This document shows, one piece after another, positions 60,748-64,000 of a stretch of DNA of 64,000 nt. The stretch covers positions 124,001-188,000 of the forward strand of contig JNDT01001676.1 of assembly GCA_000697055.1 (NCBI GenBank), given 5' to 3'. The notes below the pieces were generated by a model. It had not been told where the DNA came from. It was given only the letters and a program-made list of their open reading frames with translations, and made no database searches. Position 1 is the first letter of the stretch; each line of letters opens with the position of its first letter. The stretch is from Saksenaea vasiformis B4078. Taxonomy: Eukaryota; Mucoromycota; Mucoromycetes; Mucorales; Saksenaeaceae. Position numbers and translations under genes: made by a program.

Positions 60748-62801
60748 GACGAGATAATTCATGTAAATGTGAAGAGCAGAAAGAAAAAAAACAACTGTCG
60801 GCGCAAGAAAATAAGTGTCTGCACACCACGGCTCCCAACCTACGGTCACGCAAATTTGCTCGTCGTTCTTATCAGAACCGCTTCAAACACTTCTCCTACT
60901 CCGATAAAGACGTGCGCTATACTTAATTCCGAGTAGCGCACTGCTGCTGTGTTTATTAGCGAAACGGAATGCTAGCGGATGAAGTAGAAAAAAAGCTTAA
61001 CATGCTGGATTCAATCGCACTAAGGCTGAACAGTGGCTTAAGATTCCTAGGCATAATATCAACGAAAACATGGGATCTCGGACTTTGTGATTGATCAACT
61101 TGAGACGCAGTACCTTTCCCCATTACGGTTGCTCAGCATTTTGTTCCAGCACCTCATCAAGAAGCCCACACAATACTTTCCGTTCTAGTATAGTAGACGT
61201 ACCTGTTGTAGTCTGAGGAAGCTTTAGCGGAAAGCATGGATATGTCACTTTTTTGATTAAGAGGGATATACCGCTATTCTTAGGCAGGTGTTGCGTTTTC
61301 AATGCAGGAAAACGCTGCGTGTGGGTGCATGTCTCAAAGGGATTTTCTAAGCAATGGAAGCTTCAAAGGGATGATAGAATTATTGCGCGGACTAGTCGCC
61401 TAGTCAGAGTTTTCACCTAGATATGATCGAATATCGGCAGGCGTATTCAGTTGGTGAATTTGAAAGAAGACGAATCCTCTGGTTTCTGCTGAAAACGAAA
61501 TGGATGACAGCTTGTCGATAGTACGAGTTATAGATACGTTACGATTCGTGGTGGGTCATATAATATATTAAAACGATATCTCTTTACATGATGTAAACGC
61601 ATAATAAAGATCCTTCATCGCCACAACGTCATCAGCCCTCAAGTTCTTTTGACCTCTCCTTGACGTTTAAACCTATCGAAACTTTTTTTTCTGTTAGCTC
61701 CACCCTTCGGTCTGTTTCCCTTTCATTACCATGGCAGACCTGCTCCTTATGCGATTAAGTTTGGAACTGCTTAGAGCGAGTATGGCAAACGACGAAGTAC
61801 CATAATCTTAACAACAAAACAGAATTTTTTTTCGTCTACAATACTACCTCCATTGGAAGCTAGCTTGCAACGTACGGTTCCTGCACCACAAAAAGGACCC
61901 ATTCATCTTGCTTTACCATCTGGCCCAAATAACTAACGTGTTGCTGCTTTGCTGTCTACCCGAACCGACGTTAAGTATAAGTTTATTGCAGAGAGAACTG
62001 GTTCCAGTTATCTGATTATGAATCGCTCGTATACTCTATTTCCAGAAATTAACTTCGCAGTGATATGTTGTTTCCGTGGATGAATGGTATTATATAGTTT
62101 CGTTGAACGCAATGTTACCTTAGAGAAAAGCGTAAAGGGGATAAAATAGCATGAGTAGTCGGTGTTCCATCCACTTGCAAAGGTCGTATTTGACGTACTG
62201 TAACTTCTGTAAAGATTATTCGCTAATTCTAGATGTCTTATCGCGTTTCTCCTACCATCGGCACTTCATCCACAGATACGACCAGATATACTCGGTCGGT
62301 TCACCAGTAATACTTATGACAGAAGACGCTAGGATAGACCGATACGGTCTTAAGACACCCACAGCGCATCCTATCTTATGATCTGTGTGGTAAAGCAACT
62401 ACGATGATCACAACCTTCATGTGCGCCCAGCGACTTGGCGTGCTTCTTTGTTCCTAGAGAGTAAGGCCCGCATTCAGATTCAGCTGGGTTACAGGTTCTC
62501 AGAATTGACATTAATAATTGTCGATTCTAATCAATTCTATATCGCTGCTCAGGACTATCCATCTCTGTCGGTTATATGTGCTCTCACAATTGCTGTATAA
62601 TAAATATCTATAGTTGAGATCTGTAGTCGTTCATTTCCATTTACTTTTTACTTCTGAATAAGCCTTTATCGAGAGTCTCAAAATGTTTATCAACCTTTTC
62701 TCTCCTACTAATTCTTCAGTAACCAGCATAAATATAGTGCGTCAAATCCAATTCCAAGCTTTATTTTACAATCACGACATACCAACCACTCTTTTGTGGA
62801 C
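60748..62801. other. Intergenic, no gene recognised
   Basis: Two kb between two minus-strand genes. Frames are short and lack motifs. Confidence 0.4.
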
Positions 62802-63967
62802 TTAATCCGTCTCTTCTCCGTCTCTTTGAATACTTCCAGCTTCAGCTTGTGCATAGGCTTGTCCTTGTATAGCAGCCTTTTCATACGATCTGAATGCTTC
62901 AACGCAGTCTTGTTCCAGCCCTCCCTTTCCATCTCTGTGTATGTCGCCAATTTGGCATTGCGCATAGGCGTATCGTTGAATAGCAGCCTTTTCATACCAT
63001 TTCAATGCTTCAACGTAGTCTTGTTCTGTTCCTCCCTTTCCATCTCTGTACATGTCGCCAATTCTACTTTGCGCTACGGCATTTCCCAGATCTCCTGACT
63101 TTTGGTAACACTCAAATGCTTTGGTGTAGTCGTGATCCACTCCTCCTTTTCCTTCGCGGTACATATCCCCGATCCTGATCATCCCGTTTCCCTTACTCTG
63201 CGCGTCAGCCATCTCATACCACCTGAATGTCTCGCTGCAGCTTTGTTCCACTCCTTTTCCATCTCTGTACATATCGCCTATCCTAAGTTGAATCTCAACG
63301 TTGATAGAAACACCAGCTTTTCCATACCACCGAAGTGCTTGAGCGTAATCTTTGCAAATTCCTTCGCCATCTCTGTGCATGTCACCAATCCTCATCTGCG
63401 CATAGATATCGCCGTGAGCGGCAGCTGCGGTGTACCACTTTAGTGCTTCACAACAGTTTCGATCCACGACTGTGCCATCTCTGTACATGTCCGCAATTTT
63501 GATTTGTGCTTCGACGTTATTTTGAATCGCGGCTTTCTTGTACCATATAAAGGCTTCCTGATAGTCTTGACCTACTCTTTCGCCATGCATATACGGCAAC
63601 CGTACATAGACTACATCACCATACTTTACGGGCGTATGGCCATGCTGTACATTTTTCGGTACAAAACTGTAGCTGGATGGATACGATCCTCATACAGGTC
63701 TTTTGTCAATGTGTCGGGATCTACAAAACATAGGACTTCTCCTGCAGACAAAGAGAAAGACAATCATATGAGCTAGATCCTTTAGTGATTCCAGCGTGGT
63801 ATATTGCCTTCGTGGCCTTTTGTTTGTTTTGTGCTAAATTCACTTTTTGCATATGGAACATGGCATAGATACTGGTCACGCTGACTGGCCTCTAAACCAG
63901 CTCCCGCAAAGCCCATAGGGCAGTTGTAGAATACGTAATCGTTATCCAAGTTTCTTTTCGTAAACAT
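62802..63967 (-). pseudogene. Sel1-repeat protein gene, probably frameshifted; 5' end uncertain
   Basis: The open part 62802-63599 encodes seven to eight Sel1-like repeats of about 36 residues, each with GDMYRDGKG or close variants (ALKWYEKAAIQ, AQMRIGDMHRDGEG). Upstream, in the same frame, lies HTPVKYGDVVYVRLPYMHGE, a sequence I associate with large Mucorales Sel1 families. Further up, another frame carries GEVLCFVDPDTLTKDLYEDR. The two frames meet at a run of five A around 63655; one extra A would join them. So there is a one-base frameshift, either real or a sequencing error. The next exon up (to the ATG at 63967) can be joined only by a GC-AG intron (63742-63807). The N-terminal end may lie beyond the window. 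Function unknown; Sel1 repeats mediate protein contacts. Confidence 0.65.
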
Positions 63968-64000
63968 CCTTCACTTGAAAGCGATATGGTTTGTCAAGGA

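Overview
The window reads as nuclear DNA of a filamentous fungus of the early-diverging Mucoromycota, most likely a Mucorales species. The reasons are: genes of ordinary fungal type broken by many short introns (mostly 48-75 nt, GT-AG), a homopolymer-rich intergenic sequence, Sel1-repeat proteins, a chitin synthase activator with a CaaX end, a dynein anchor of the Num1/Mcp5/ApsA type, and no operons. The genus cannot be fixed from the sequence; Lichtheimia or Absidia relatives would fit. All gene models below were spliced by eye from GT/AG signals, reading-frame phase and family resemblance, and the spliced lengths come out as whole codons.

Layout. 0-6.6 kb: a mitochondrial DnaJ co-chaperone (cut by the left edge), a large PH-domain cortical dynein/nuclear-migration anchor, and a BolA/Fra2-like iron-sulfur regulator. 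8.5-9.6 kb: a multi-pass membrane protein. 9.6-16 kb: an accessory-looking island with decayed repeats, a decayed duplicate and an intact HEI10/CCNB1IP1-type meiotic RING protein. 16.5-25 kb: an Rck2/Srk1-type CaM-kinase-like protein kinase, the Rex4 exonuclease, a small C2H2/AT-hook protein, a tandem repeat and an ING-family PHD protein. 28.2-29.7 kb: enolase. 32.9 kb: tRNA-Gln(CUG) beside an AT-rich block. 34.5-40.4 kb: a zinc polyol/alcohol dehydrogenase divergent from a sugar porter, with two Mig1/CreA-type sites between them, followed by a fungal transcription-factor-domain protein. 41.3-48.5 kb: TAF12, SURF6/Rrp14 and an ankyrin-DIL protein. 53.8-60.8 kb: an ankyrin-dysferlin-FYVE protein, a Chs4/Skt5-like chitin synthase activator and an unrecognised poly-Q protein. 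The right edge carries a Sel1-repeat gene with a probable frameshift.

Working together: most genes are housekeeping and unrelated. The clearest functional unit is the dehydrogenase/sugar-porter pair, which looks like a glucose-repressed carbon-source module, with a transcription-factor-domain gene next to it. TAF12 and ING act on transcription and chromatin; SURF6 and Rex4 on ribosome biogenesis; the PH anchor, the ankyrin-DIL protein and the ankyrin-FYVE protein on membranes and transport.

The most interesting items are: (1) a dense array of TQT/GIQV-like motifs in the PH-domain anchor that looks like a multivalent dynein-light-chain (LC8) docking region; (2) an old dispersed repeat, seen in at least three or four decayed copies, that keeps an exon-intron-exon structure; (3) an intact HEI10 gene next to a decayed partial copy of itself; (4) two perfect Mig1 consensus sites in the divergent promoter at 35.9 kb; and (5) the unrecognised five-exon poly-Q gene.
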